A stretch of DNA of 13,509 nt from Chryseobacterium gleum (GCA_945874195.1 CAMCFW010000022.1:1-13509), one strand, 5' to 3'; positions 1 through 7,577 are shown, numbered from the stretch's first letter. A program made the numbers and translations. Notes: generated by a model from the sequence alone, not told the origin.

Positions 1-452
1 AACTTCTCTATAGTTGAGGTTGCCGCATCAAATGTTGTCCTCAACTTCTCAATAGTTGACGTCAACCAGACACCCGAAGAGGTCAACCTGTCTTCCGACA
101 AGGTCAACTAATGGAAAGTTGAGGCTGCCGGATCAGATGTTGAGGTCAACTTGTCAATAGTTGAGGTCAACATGGTCATTATCACGTCAACATCTCATTA
201 GTTGAGGTCAACTTCCCGATAGTTGACGTTAACGGGCCGTCTGTCAACGTCAACAAATGACCTGGCGAACTACCCGACACCCCGTTTTACCTCAACAGGA
301 GACAAGTTGAGCTGTACTTTTCATTAGTTGAACTCAACAAATGGAAAGTTGAGCTCTTCAGGTGGTTCGTCAAGCTCAACAAATGGAAAGTTGAGCTCGA
401 CATCTCTTTAGTTGGCGTCAACATGCGGCCTGTAGGGGTCAGCATCTCTTCA
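1..452. repeat. 21-bp-period tandem array with 12-bp palindromic cores
   Basis: Core sites start at 13, 34, 55, 76, 97, 118, 139, 160, 180, 201, 222, 243, 264, 285, 306, 327, 348, 369, 390, 411 and 432. Every step is 21 bp except one of 20 bp (160 to 180). The core is GTTGASSTCAAC (S = G or C). It is exact at 55, 139, 160 and 201, and 19 of the 20 units from 13 to 411 keep at least one intact half (GTTGA or TCAAC); the unit at 264 is the exception. Between cores lies a 9-bp linker (8 bp once). Bases 1-12 are the tail of a further unit, so the array runs off the left edge. It lies beyond the 3' end of the aspartate kinase gene and no frame is open across it on either strand. A 9-bp linker is too short for a CRISPR spacer, and linkers recur. 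Possible roles are phased sites for a dimeric DNA-binding protein, a nucleoid or transcription-end element, or a decayed heptapeptide-repeat gene. The array itself is seen directly; its role is unknown. Confidence 0.93.
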
Positions 453-462
453 CATTTTCGCT

Positions 463-531
463 CCACAGTTGTGGCGCAGCGTTGCCTGATCAAGGAACGG
501 CACGCCACACGGGTAGGGCGTGATCGGCAAC
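463..531. other. Fold-back block between the array and the aspartate kinase gene
   Basis: Three nested or adjacent dyads are visible. CCACA (463-467) faces TGTGG (470-474). GTTGCC (481-486) faces GGCAAC (526-531), extended inward by GATC (488-491) facing GATC (522-525). ACGCC (502-506) faces GGCGT (517-521) around a 10-nt loop. An alternative pairing GTGGCG (471-476) with CGCCAC (503-508) would compete with these. There is no T-run after it on either strand, so it is not a classical intrinsic terminator for the leftward aspartate kinase transcript, although it could still affect that transcript's 3' end. It may be part of a dispersed repeat associated with the array. Function is inferred only. 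Confidence 0.5.
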
Positions 532-572
532 TTAAGGAATCAGACTACACTTGGGTGAAACAGACCCTGAAA

Positions 573-1829
573 CTACTTCACCACCAACTGTGCGGAAGTG
601 GCAGTACGATGGTCCAGAAGCACGGTCATTCCCTGCGTGGTGCGGGCAATGGTCTCATCGTCATAGTAGCGAATGGTGACCAGTTCGGCACCGGTTTCCA
701 GTCCGATGTGATACTCCGAGCTGAGACGTTGCTCCAACTGCTTGAGTTTTTCGGGATCGTGGTTCGTGCTGAACGAGAAGCTCACGGCCGAATTCTGCGC
801 ACAATTGGCCTTCATACGAATGTCGCGCAGCACCGAATAGATATGGGTGAAATGCGCCTCGGTAACGAATGAATAGTCCTTTGGCGTGAGCGAAACCAGC
901 ACCTGATCGGGCTTGACAATGAATGATGGGACGATCTTCAGCCCCTCCTTGTTCGAAACCGTGGTTCCGGGCGCATCGGGGTCAACAAAGGAGCGGACAT
1001 AGAGCGGAATGTTGGCGTTCTGAAGCGGTTTTATCGTCTTGGGGTGAATGACACTCGTGCCGAAATAGGCCAGTTCCATCGCATCGAAGTAGGACATTTC
1101 GGGGATCAGAACCGTATTGTCGTAATACTTCGGGTCGGCATTCAGCACACCCGGCACATCCTTCCAAATGGTCACATCGTGGGCACCCGAGCAGTGGGCC
1201 AATATGGCAGCAGTGAAGTCAGATCCCTCGCGGCCCAGCGTGGTGGTGAAATTCTCGCTCGTTCCGCCAATGAACCCCTGTGTGACCACCACATTGGCCT
1301 TCTTGAGTGCCGAACCGATGGTAGAAGTGGTCATTTTGCGTGTTTCCTCCCAATTGATCTTGGCATCCTGATAGGAATTATCGGTGCGGATCAGGTCGCG
1401 TGCATCCACCCACGTGTTGTTCAACCCCATGTGGTTCAGATAGGCCGAAACGATCTTGGTCGAGAGCATTTCTCCGATAGAAACGATCTGGTCGTATTGA
1501 AAATGGCGGTCCAACCCGTCCGGATCGTCCAAGGCCCATTCCACCTCAACCAGCGTGTTGTTCAGTTCGTCAATAACGGGCGCGGCATCGCCACCGAACA
1601 GGTCGCGGATGATCTGTGCGTGTTCCTCACGGATCCCATCGAGCAGTGGGGCGGTCGGTTCCTTTGCAAAATGGGCGTTCACCACCCCTTCCAACTTATT
1701 GGTGGTCTTGCCCATGGCCGAAACCACGATGATCAGTTGCTCCTTTTCATAGCGCTTCAGAATGCTCAACACATTACTGACACTTGCCGCATCCTTCACC
1801 GATGCTCCACCGAATTTGAATACCCTCAT
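573..1829 (-). CDS. lysC: Aspartate kinase (monofunctional)
   Basis: Phosphorylates L-aspartate with ATP to 4-phospho-aspartate, the entry step to lysine, threonine, methionine and diaminopimelate. The 418-residue product has the N-terminal kinase signature KFGGAS (5-10), the substrate-binding segment VSIGEMLSTK (116-125), TTLGREGSDFTAA (196-208) where many family members have GRGGSD, and VTIWKDVPGVLNADPK (219-234). The C-terminal part from about residue 305 fits paired ACT regulatory domains, so allosteric control by an end product (probably lysine or threonine) is likely. There is no homoserine dehydrogenase domain; the length fits a monofunctional enzyme. The ATG start leaves a 3-bp gap to the stop of the upstream acetyltransferase gene, so the two are almost certainly co-transcribed. 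The symbol lysC is used in the generic sense, because the feedback type cannot be read from sequence alone. Confidence 0.96.
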   Translation of the reverse strand: MRVFKFGGASVKDAASVSNVLSILKRYEKEQLIIVVSAMGKTTNKLEGVVNAHFAKEPTAPLLDGIREEHAQIIRDLFGGDAAPVIDELNNTLVEVEWALDDPDGLDRHFQYDQIVSIGEMLSTKIVSAYLNHMGLNNTWVDARDLIRTDNSYQDAKINWEETRKMTTSTIGSALKKANVVVTQGFIGGTSENFTTTLGREGSDFTAAILAHCSGAHDVTIWKDVPGVLNADPKYYDNTVLIPEMSYFDAMELAYFGTSVIHPKTIKPLQNANIPLYVRSFVDPDAPGTTVSNKEGLKIVPSFIVKPDQVLVSLTPKDYSFVTEAHFTHIYSVLRDIRMKANCAQNSAVSFSFSTNHDPEKLKQLEQRLSSEYHIGLETGAELVTIRYYDDETIARTTQGMTVLLDHRTATSAQLVVK

Positions 1830-1832
1830 GAT

Positions 1833-2315
1833 TTAACTGTATGCTGCGATCTGTTCGCGGGTCAATTTCCCGTTCAGCCATTCACCGTCCAGAATGGCGT
1901 CATATTTCTGATAAAAGCGGATGGCCGGCTCGTTCCAATCGAGCACTTGCCATTCCATGCGGGCCGAGTTGCGCTCCTTGGCCACCTGAATGACCGCCTT
2001 GAACAAACGGTGACCGATTCCCATTCCACGTTGGGCTTCACTCACCACTATGTCCTCAAGAAAAATGCAACGTCCCGTCCAGGTCGAATACTTTTCGTAG
2101 TACAAGGCCATGCCAACGATGTCGTCATCCAATTCAGCCACGAACAGCCCGTAGATGGGGTCTGGTCCGAATCCGTCCTCAAACAACTCCTTCTCGGTAA
2201 GCGTCACTTGTTCGGGAGCCCGTTCATAAAGTGCCAATTCCTTGATTAGTCCGTATGCGGCCGGAACATCATTTCCTGTTCCTTTTCTAATGCTGACAGC
2301 GCCCCCTTTACCCAT
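1833..2315 (-). CDS. GNAT N-acetyltransferase, SSAT/thialysine (diamine) type
   Basis: Predicted cytoplasmic acetyltransferase that transfers acetyl from acetyl-CoA to a small amine. The 160-residue product resembles the spermidine/spermine N1-acetyltransferase and thialysine acetyltransferase branch along its length: LIKELALYE (23-31), LTEKELFEDGFG (39-50), FLEDIVV (85-91), the acetyl-CoA loop RGMGIG (96-101), and WNEPAIRFYQK (127-137) with the Tyr that serves as general acid in SSAT. I chose the ATG at 2313-2315 because it gives the usual family N-terminus; a GTG at 2340-2342 would add nine residues that look non-conserved. It precedes aspartate kinase by 3 bp. The true substrate (polyamine, thialysine or another diamine) is not decidable here. 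Confidence 0.9.
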   Translation of the reverse strand: MGKGGAVSIRKGTGNDVPAAYGLIKELALYERAPEQVTLTEKELFEDGFGPDPIYGLFVAELDDDIVGMALYYEKYSTWTGRCIFLEDIVVSEAQRGMGIGHRLFKAVIQVAKERNSARMEWQVLDWNEPAIRFYQKYDAILDGEWLNGKLTREQIAAYS

Positions 2316-2383
2316 GCGGTAAATGTAAAGAATGAAGCCCACGAAGCACCCCGATCAAGCACGGAAGGTTTAAAAAAGAAACA

Positions 2384-2391
2384 TATCTTTG
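2384..2391 (+). promoter_or_regulatory. Bacteroidetes-type -7 box upstream of the collar-domain gene
   Basis: TATCTTTG matches the Bacteroidetes consensus TAnnTTTG exactly and lies 62 bp before the preferred ATG at 2453, in the divergent gap after the acetyltransferase start. A clean -33 TTG at the usual distance is not seen; the upstream stretch (2365-2380) is A-rich. Confidence 0.5.
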
Positions 2392-2452
2392 AGCGTCTTT
2401 TTTAGCACCCTTCGGGATGTATTCAAAGCCAAGAACAACCAATTCTTCCATC

Positions 2453-3073
2453 ATGCGTAAATTCCTGAAATGCACCATCCTAGTTTCCATCGCCATGGTA
2501 CTATTCGGTGCAACAGTGGCCATTGCCCAAAAGGATAACGTTGGCATTGGTACCACAACTCCGGCCGCATCGGCCATACTCGACATAGCCAACCCATACA
2601 GCGCCATCCTCGGAACACCATCGAAAGGCGTTTTGGTTCCAGCGGTCACCGCCATTCAGCGTGGTCTGATGGAAAGCCAGTATAACGATACCATAGCCAA
2701 CGGACTGCTGACCTACGACCCCGATAACGGAAGCTTCTGGTTTTACCAGTATAACACTCCCGTTCCGGCCACAGCACCTTACGGAACATGGGTCTCGCTC
2801 AGCACATCAGGTCAGACACCTAGCACTGCAGTGCCAGCAGGCGGCATCATCATGTGGTCTGGCACCACGGCCTCCATTCCAACGGGATGGTCGCTTTGCG
2901 ATGGGTCGAACGGAAGCCCTGACCTGACAGATAAGTTCATCATTTCGGTTTCCAGCGCTTTGGAAAACCCCGGAACCGCCCCTGTGGTCGGTTTCTATGT
3001 GGATGTGGAAGCTGGCGCAACAGTGGCACCCGACAGGCGGTTCTTCAAGTTGGCCTACATCATGAAACTCTGA
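2453..3073 (+). CDS. Secreted protein with phage tail-collar-like domain
   Basis: Product of unknown function, 206 residues from the preferred start. Residues 1-26 form a signal peptide: basic MRK, a hydrophobic core, and likely cleavage after AIA, before Q27. An in-frame ATG at 2417 would put 12 polar residues before this, which argues against it. Residues 28-45 carry NVGIGTTTPAASAILDI, a motif common at the start of Bacteroidetes surface and fibre-like proteins. Residues 127-165 (AGGIIMWSGT, then IPTGWSLCDGSNGSPDLTDKF) match the tail-collar/microcystin-dependent-protein domain, and the end KLAYIMKL is also typical of that group. There is no Por-type C-terminal sorting domain and no lipobox. 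It stands alone with its own predicted promoter and terminator, between genes I would expect to be neighbours, so it looks like an inserted accessory gene. A surface or adhesive role is only a guess. Confidence 0.85.
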   Translation: MRKFLKCTILVSIAMVLFGATVAIAQKDNVGIGTTTPAASAILDIANPYSAILGTPSKGVLVPAVTAIQRGLMESQYNDTIANGLLTYDPDNGSFWFYQYNTPVPATAPYGTWVSLSTSGQTPSTAVPAGGIIMWSGTTASIPTGWSLCDGSNGSPDLTDKFIISVSSALENPGTAPVVGFYVDVEAGATVAPDRRFFKLAYIMKL

Positions 3074-3096
3074 CCCCGAAAAGATACTAGCGATCA

Positions 3097-3130
3097 AAAG
3101 GCCTGCTCAATGCAGGTCTTTCATTTTCTA
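3097..3130 (+). terminator. Rho-independent terminator after the collar-domain gene
   Basis: A stem of about 10 bp runs from A3097 to C3106 and from G3112 to T3121 (core CCTGC/GCAGG, one G-T wobble), with the 5-nt loop TCAAT. A T-rich tail follows. It starts 24 bp after the stop codon and lies just before fbp, so fbp should have its own promoter, which I could not identify. Confidence 0.8.
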
Positions 3131-3149
3131 AAAGACCCGAGCACAAAGT

Positions 3150-4166
3150 ATGAGCAACATCAAATCACTTGGCGAATTCATTATTGACAAGCAGGACGAT
3201 TTCAAATACGCCAAAGGCGAATTGTCACGATTGCTGAGCGCCATTGGATTGGCCGCCAGAGTTGTGAACCGCGAGGTGAACAAGGCCGGATTGATGGAAG
3301 ATATTCTGGGCGATGCCGGAGAAACGAACGTGCAAGGCGAGGCACAGAAAAAACTGGACGTGTACGCAAACACCGAGTTCATAAGGGCACTGAAAGACCG
3401 GGGCGAAGTGTGTGGTTTGGCTTCGGAAGAGAACGAAGGAGTCATCGAATTCAAGTCGGGTTATGCGGTGGATGGACAGTATGTGGTGGCCATCGATCCA
3501 TTGGACGGTTCATCGAACATCGATGTCAACGTTTCCATCGGAACCATCTTCTCCATTTACCGAAGAACTTCCAAGACCGGTCCGGCAACGTTCGAAGATT
3601 TCATGCAGAAGGGAACCGAGCAGGTGGCTGCGGGCTATGTCATTTACGGCTCTAGCACCATGCTAGTCTATACCACCGGAAACGGGGTGAACGGATTCAC
3701 ACTCGATCCGTCCATCGGTGCATTTCTACTTTCGCACCCCAACATGAAGATTCCGAAGGATGGCAAGATCTATAGCATCAACGAGGGGAATTACGTTCAT
3801 TTTCCGACCGGTGTAAAGCAATACATCAAATATTGTCAGGTGGAAGATGTGGCCACCGGCCGCCCATACACTTCGAGGTACATAGGTTCAGCAGTAGCCG
3901 ATTTTCATCGCAATCTGATCAAAGGCGGCATCTACATCTATCCCACTACCACCTCATCGCCAAAAGGCAAATTGAGGTTGCTGTATGAGGCCAATCCCTT
4001 CGCTTTCATCATGGAACAGGCGGGAGGGCTTGCAACCGATGGGTTCGACCGCATTCTCGACATTCAACCCACTTCGCTGCATCAGCGCACGCCCCTGTTC
4101 ATCGGCTCAGAGAACATGGTGAAAACGGCCATGCAATTGATGCAGGAACATTCGCCACGCAGCTAG
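3150..4166 (+). CDS. fbp: Fructose-1,6-bisphosphatase, class I
   Basis: Hydrolyses fructose 1,6-bisphosphate to fructose 6-phosphate, the committed step of gluconeogenesis; Mg2+-dependent and cytoplasmic. The 338-residue length is normal. Visible landmarks are ASEENE (91-96) and AIDPLDGSSN (114-123) for metal binding, RYIGSAVADFHRNL (243-256) for substrate phosphate binding, and the class I signature GKLRLLYEANPFAF (273-286) with catalytic Glu280, followed by EQAGGLATDG (289-298). The ATG at 3150 gives the expected N-terminus. The stop lies 15 bp before the mfd ATG, so fbp and mfd probably share a transcript; I know of no functional link between them. No TAnnTTTG box is visible in the 76 bp upstream. 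Confidence 0.97.
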   Translation: MSNIKSLGEFIIDKQDDFKYAKGELSRLLSAIGLAARVVNREVNKAGLMEDILGDAGETNVQGEAQKKLDVYANTEFIRALKDRGEVCGLASEENEGVIEFKSGYAVDGQYVVAIDPLDGSSNIDVNVSIGTIFSIYRRTSKTGPATFEDFMQKGTEQVAAGYVIYGSSTMLVYTTGNGVNGFTLDPSIGAFLLSHPNMKIPKDGKIYSINEGNYVHFPTGVKQYIKYCQVEDVATGRPYTSRYIGSAVADFHRNLIKGGIYIYPTTTSSPKGKLRLLYEANPFAFIMEQAGGLATDGFDRILDIQPTSLHQRTPLFIGSENMVKTAMQLMQEHSPRS

Positions 4167-4181
4167 AAAAACCGACACAGC

Positions 4182-7100
4182 ATGACTAAGGACGAGCTGG
4201 TCGGACACTTCGACTCGTCAGCATCCATCGTTGACCTTACCGCAGCCCTGAAGGCCGATGCGGCCAAGGTCCGCCTGCGCGGAATGGCCGGTTCTGCAAA
4301 CGCTTTCATTGCGGCCGAGGTCATTAAAAAGACCAACGACCATCACATTTTCGTGCTTGCCGATAAGGAGGAAGCAGCCTATTTCCTGTCGGATCTTGAA
4401 CTATTGATGGGTAAGAAGAAGGTGCTTTTTTACCCCATGTCTTACAGACGGGCCTACGAATTGGAAGAGACCGACAACAGCAATGTCATTCAGCGTGGCG
4501 AGGTGCTCAACTCCTTGCAGGCCAGCACCTCGCAGCAATTGATCGTCACCTATTCCAAGGCACTTTCAGAAAAGGTGATCTCGAAGAAAGTGTTGAGGAA
4601 AAGCACTTTTCTCATCAATGTTGGCGAAGAGGTTGATCTCGATTTTCTCAACGAAATGCTTCACGAATTCCATTTCGTGAGGGTTGATCAGGTCTATGAA
4701 CCCGGCCAGTTTGCCATTCGAGGAGGCATCATCGATGTCTTTTCCTATGCGCAGGAACTTCCTTATCGCATTGAACTCTTCGGAGACGAAGTGGATAGCA
4801 TCCGAGCGTTCGACCCGGCCGAACAGCTTTCGGTAAAGTCGTTGAGGCGTGCCACCATCGTTCCAAACGTTCAAGATGAGTTATTACTGGCAGAAAAGGT
4901 CTCTTTTTTCGAATTCCTATCTACCAAGACCACGGTTTGGACGCAGGACATTGAAGAGCTGAAACAGAGCGTGGATGCCGAGTTGAAAGAAGCCAATGTG
5001 GCCTTTCAGGAACTGAAGACCATGGTGGGCCGCAGCCGACCCACCGAAAAATATGTCAGTTCGGACGAGATACTGAAGACGCTTCAAGAATACCGAGTGG
5101 TGGAATTCGGACAGCGCACGTTCTTCAAAGATTCGACCGAGGTAAAATTCGATATGGCCGCACAACCCGTGGTCAATAAGGATTTCAAACTGTTGCAGCA
5201 GATCCTCATTCAGAACAAACAAAAAGGGTATAAGAACATACTTCTGGTCGATAATCCGGGTCAGGCCGAGCGGCTTCATACCATTTTCGATGACCTTCCT
5301 TTGCCTCCCGGCATTCGGATCGAGAAACCGTTCTTCACCTCCATCGTTCTTTCGGTCCATCAAGGGTTTGTGAACCACGAGTTGAAATTGGCCTGCTTCA
5401 CCGATCATCAGATCTTCGAACGCTACCATCGTTTCCGGCTTCGCGAAGGCTATAAACGAGGAAAGCAGGCGCTGACACTGAAAGAGATATCGGGCCTTAA
5501 TCCGGGCGACTATGTGACGCACATCGATCATGGCGTGGGAAAATTTGCCGGACTGGAGAAGATAGATGTGAACGGAAAGATGCAGGAGACCATCCGTTTG
5601 GTTTATCGCGACAACGATATTCTGTACGTCAGCATCCATTCGCTGCATCGCATCACCAAGTTTTCGGGAAAGGATGGCGAGGAACCGAAGATCAACAAAC
5701 TCGGTTCGCCCGCTTGGAAAGCACTTAAGGCCAAGACCAAGAAACAGGTAAAGGACATTGCCAAGGATCTGATCAAGCTTTACGCGAAGCGAAGGGCGCA
5801 AAAGGGCTTTGCTTTCATGCCCGACACTTATCTGCAGACCGAGTTGGAGGCCTCGTTCCTTTACGAGGACACGCCCGATCAGGAAAAGGCGACCATCGCC
5901 TTCAAGGCCGATATGGAAAAGGATTATCCGATGGACCGGTTGATCTGTGGCGATGTAGGTTTCGGAAAAACAGAAATTGCCATTCGCGCTGCATTCAAGG
6001 CAGTGGCCGATGGAAAACAGGTGGCTGTGCTGGTGCCTACCACCATTTTGGCCTTGCAACATGCCCGCACTTTCAGAGAGCGGCTGCGCGAATTTCCGTG
6101 TTCGGTAGATTACATCAATCGCTTCAAAACGAAAAAACAACAGACCGACACGCTCAAACGGGTGGCAGATGGTCAGATCGATATTCTTATCGGAACACAC
6201 CGGATAGTTGGGGCCGATGTGAAGTTCAAGGACCTTGGACTACTGGTCATCGATGAAGAACAGAAATTCGGTGTTTCGGTGAAGGATAAACTCAAGAAGA
6301 TGAAGGTGAATGTGGATACACTCACCCTCACGGCCACACCCATTCCTAGAACGCTGCAGTTCTCGTTGATGGGCGCACGCGATCTTTCGGTCATCAACAC
6401 GCCTCCGCCAAACAGGTATCCGGTCATTACCGAGCTTCACACCTTCAGCGAGCAGTTGATACGCGATGCGGTGATGTATGAAGTTGGGCGTGGCGGACAG
6501 GTTTTCTTTGTCAACAATCGGGTGGAGAACATAAAGGAAGTGGCCGGAATGATATCCCGATTGTGCCCGGATGTGCGCGTGTGTGTCGGTCATGGGCAAA
6601 TGGAGCCCACGCAGTTGGAAGACACCATGATGCGGTTCATTGAGGGCGAATACGATGTGCTGGTGGCCACCACCATCATCGAAAGCGGACTCGATATCTC
6701 GAACGCCAACACCATCATCATCAACAACGCCAACCATTTCGGTCTCAGCGATCTTCACCAGATGCGAGGTAGGGTAGGACGTTCAAACCGAAAGGCGTTC
6801 TGCTATCTGCTGGCGCCCACCGAAAGCATGTTGTCAACCGAGGCCAAGAAAAGGCTGAAGGCCATTGAGGAATTCTCCGACCTAGGAAGCGGTTTCAACA
6901 TCGCCATGCGAGACCTTGATATTCGCGGAGCGGGAAACCTGCTAGGGGCCGAACAGAGCGGTTTTATCAGCGATATCGGCATCGAGATGTATCATAAGAT
7001 ACTGGATGAAGCGGTTCAGGAACTCAAAGAGACCGAATTCAAAGAACTTTTTAAGGACGAACCGAAACGCGATTTTGTACAGGATTGTCAGATCGATACC

Positions 7101-7577
7101 GACCTTGAGATTCTATTGCCCGATTCGTATGTGAACAGCATTGCCGAACGATTGGCGCTTTACCGCGAGCTGGATGACCTGGTGGATGCCAAGGGACTGC
7201 AGGCATTTCAGGGCAGGATCAAAGACCGGTTCGGAGCAATTCCACAGCAGGGGATTCAGCTGCTCGAAACCATCCGGTTGCGCTGGGTGGCCAAGGCGCT
7301 CGGATTTGAAAAACTCATTCTCAAGAACGACCGACTGGTCTGCTATTTTATTGCAGATCCCGAAAGTGGTTACTATCAAGGCCCGGTTTTTTCTGAAGTG
7401 CTGGGCTTTGTGAAAGACAATGGTAATAAGGTCACGATGCGCCAGAAGAATGACCGTTTGACCCTGTCGTTCGAAAACGTGAAGACCATCGTTCAGGCGC
7501 TCAATGTCTTGATCTCGGTTTCTCCGGCTTTATCACAACCGTTTCTCCCCGTTCCCGAGCCAGCGACCGCTGAATGA
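4182..7577 (+). CDS. mfd: Transcription-repair coupling factor Mfd
   Basis: ATP-dependent DNA translocase that pushes stalled RNA polymerase off damaged DNA and recruits UvrA. The 1131-residue product has all the usual parts: a UvrB-like N-terminal module (about 20-250, including YEPGQFAIRGGIIDVFS at 172-188), the RNA-polymerase-interaction domain (about 438-500, GDYVTHIDHGVGKFAGLE), and the RecG-like translocase with Walker A GDVGFGKTE (near 590), DEEQ (691-694), TATPIPRTL (near 717) and QMRGRVGRS (near 860). The C-terminal TRCF domain covers about 985-1085. Nothing key is missing. The final 77 bp (7501-7577) overlap the 3' end of the opposing hydrolase gene, so each gene's last 25 or so codons are antisense to the other. 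Confidence 0.98.
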   Translation: MTKDELVGHFDSSASIVDLTAALKADAAKVRLRGMAGSANAFIAAEVIKKTNDHHIFVLADKEEAAYFLSDLELLMGKKKVLFYPMSYRRAYELEETDNSNVIQRGEVLNSLQASTSQQLIVTYSKALSEKVISKKVLRKSTFLINVGEEVDLDFLNEMLHEFHFVRVDQVYEPGQFAIRGGIIDVFSYAQELPYRIELFGDEVDSIRAFDPAEQLSVKSLRRATIVPNVQDELLLAEKVSFFEFLSTKTTVWTQDIEELKQSVDAELKEANVAFQELKTMVGRSRPTEKYVSSDEILKTLQEYRVVEFGQRTFFKDSTEVKFDMAAQPVVNKDFKLLQQILIQNKQKGYKNILLVDNPGQAERLHTIFDDLPLPPGIRIEKPFFTSIVLSVHQGFVNHELKLACFTDHQIFERYHRFRLREGYKRGKQALTLKEISGLNPGDYVTHIDHGVGKFAGLEKIDVNGKMQETIRLVYRDNDILYVSIHSLHRITKFSGKDGEEPKINKLGSPAWKALKAKTKKQVKDIAKDLIKLYAKRRAQKGFAFMPDTYLQTELEASFLYEDTPDQEKATIAFKADMEKDYPMDRLICGDVGFGKTEIAIRAAFKAVADGKQVAVLVPTTILALQHARTFRERLREFPCSVDYINRFKTKKQQTDTLKRVADGQIDILIGTHRIVGADVKFKDLGLLVIDEEQKFGVSVKDKLKKMKVNVDTLTLTATPIPRTLQFSLMGARDLSVINTPPPNRYPVITELHTFSEQLIRDAVMYEVGRGGQVFFVNNRVENIKEVAGMISRLCPDVRVCVGHGQMEPTQLEDTMMRFIEGEYDVLVATTIIESGLDISNANTIIINNANHFGLSDLHQMRGRVGRSNRKAFCYLLAPTESMLSTEAKKRLKAIEEFSDLGSGFNIAMRDLDIRGAGNLLGAEQSGFISDIGIEMYHKILDEAVQELKETEFKELFKDEPKRDFVQDCQIDTDLEILLPDSYVNSIAERLALYRELDDLVDAKGLQAFQGRIKDRFGAIPQQGIQLLETIRLRWVAKALGFEKLILKNDRLVCYFIADPESGYYQGPVFSEVLGFVKDNGNKVTMRQKNDRLTLSFENVKTIVQALNVLISVSPALSQPFLPVPEPATAE

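Noticed and set aside
1..452. CRISPR array
   Set aside because: Linkers are only 8-9 bp, several recur, cores are degenerate, and no cas gene is in the window.
287..508. Minus-strand 73-codon ORF starting at GTG
   Set aside because: It is a translation of the fold-back block and seven array units; its heptad pattern follows from the 21-bp period. No other support for a gene, and stops interrupt the same phase beyond 287.
551..583. Possible terminator for aspartate kinase (GGTGAA/TTCACC arms)
   Set aside because: The arms are only 6 bp with a long loop, overlap the coding end, and no T-run follows on the minus strand.
423..872. Plus-strand ORF of 149 codons
   Set aside because: Most of it is antisense to the aspartate kinase 3' end, and its start lies in the array.
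1044..2249. Long plus-strand ORF opposite aspartate kinase and GNAT
   Set aside because: A shadow of strongly recognised genes; its translation shows no domain.
4917..6200. 427-codon minus-strand ORF inside mfd
   Set aside because: Antisense to the conserved RNA-polymerase-interaction and translocase domains of Mfd; no recognisable protein features.
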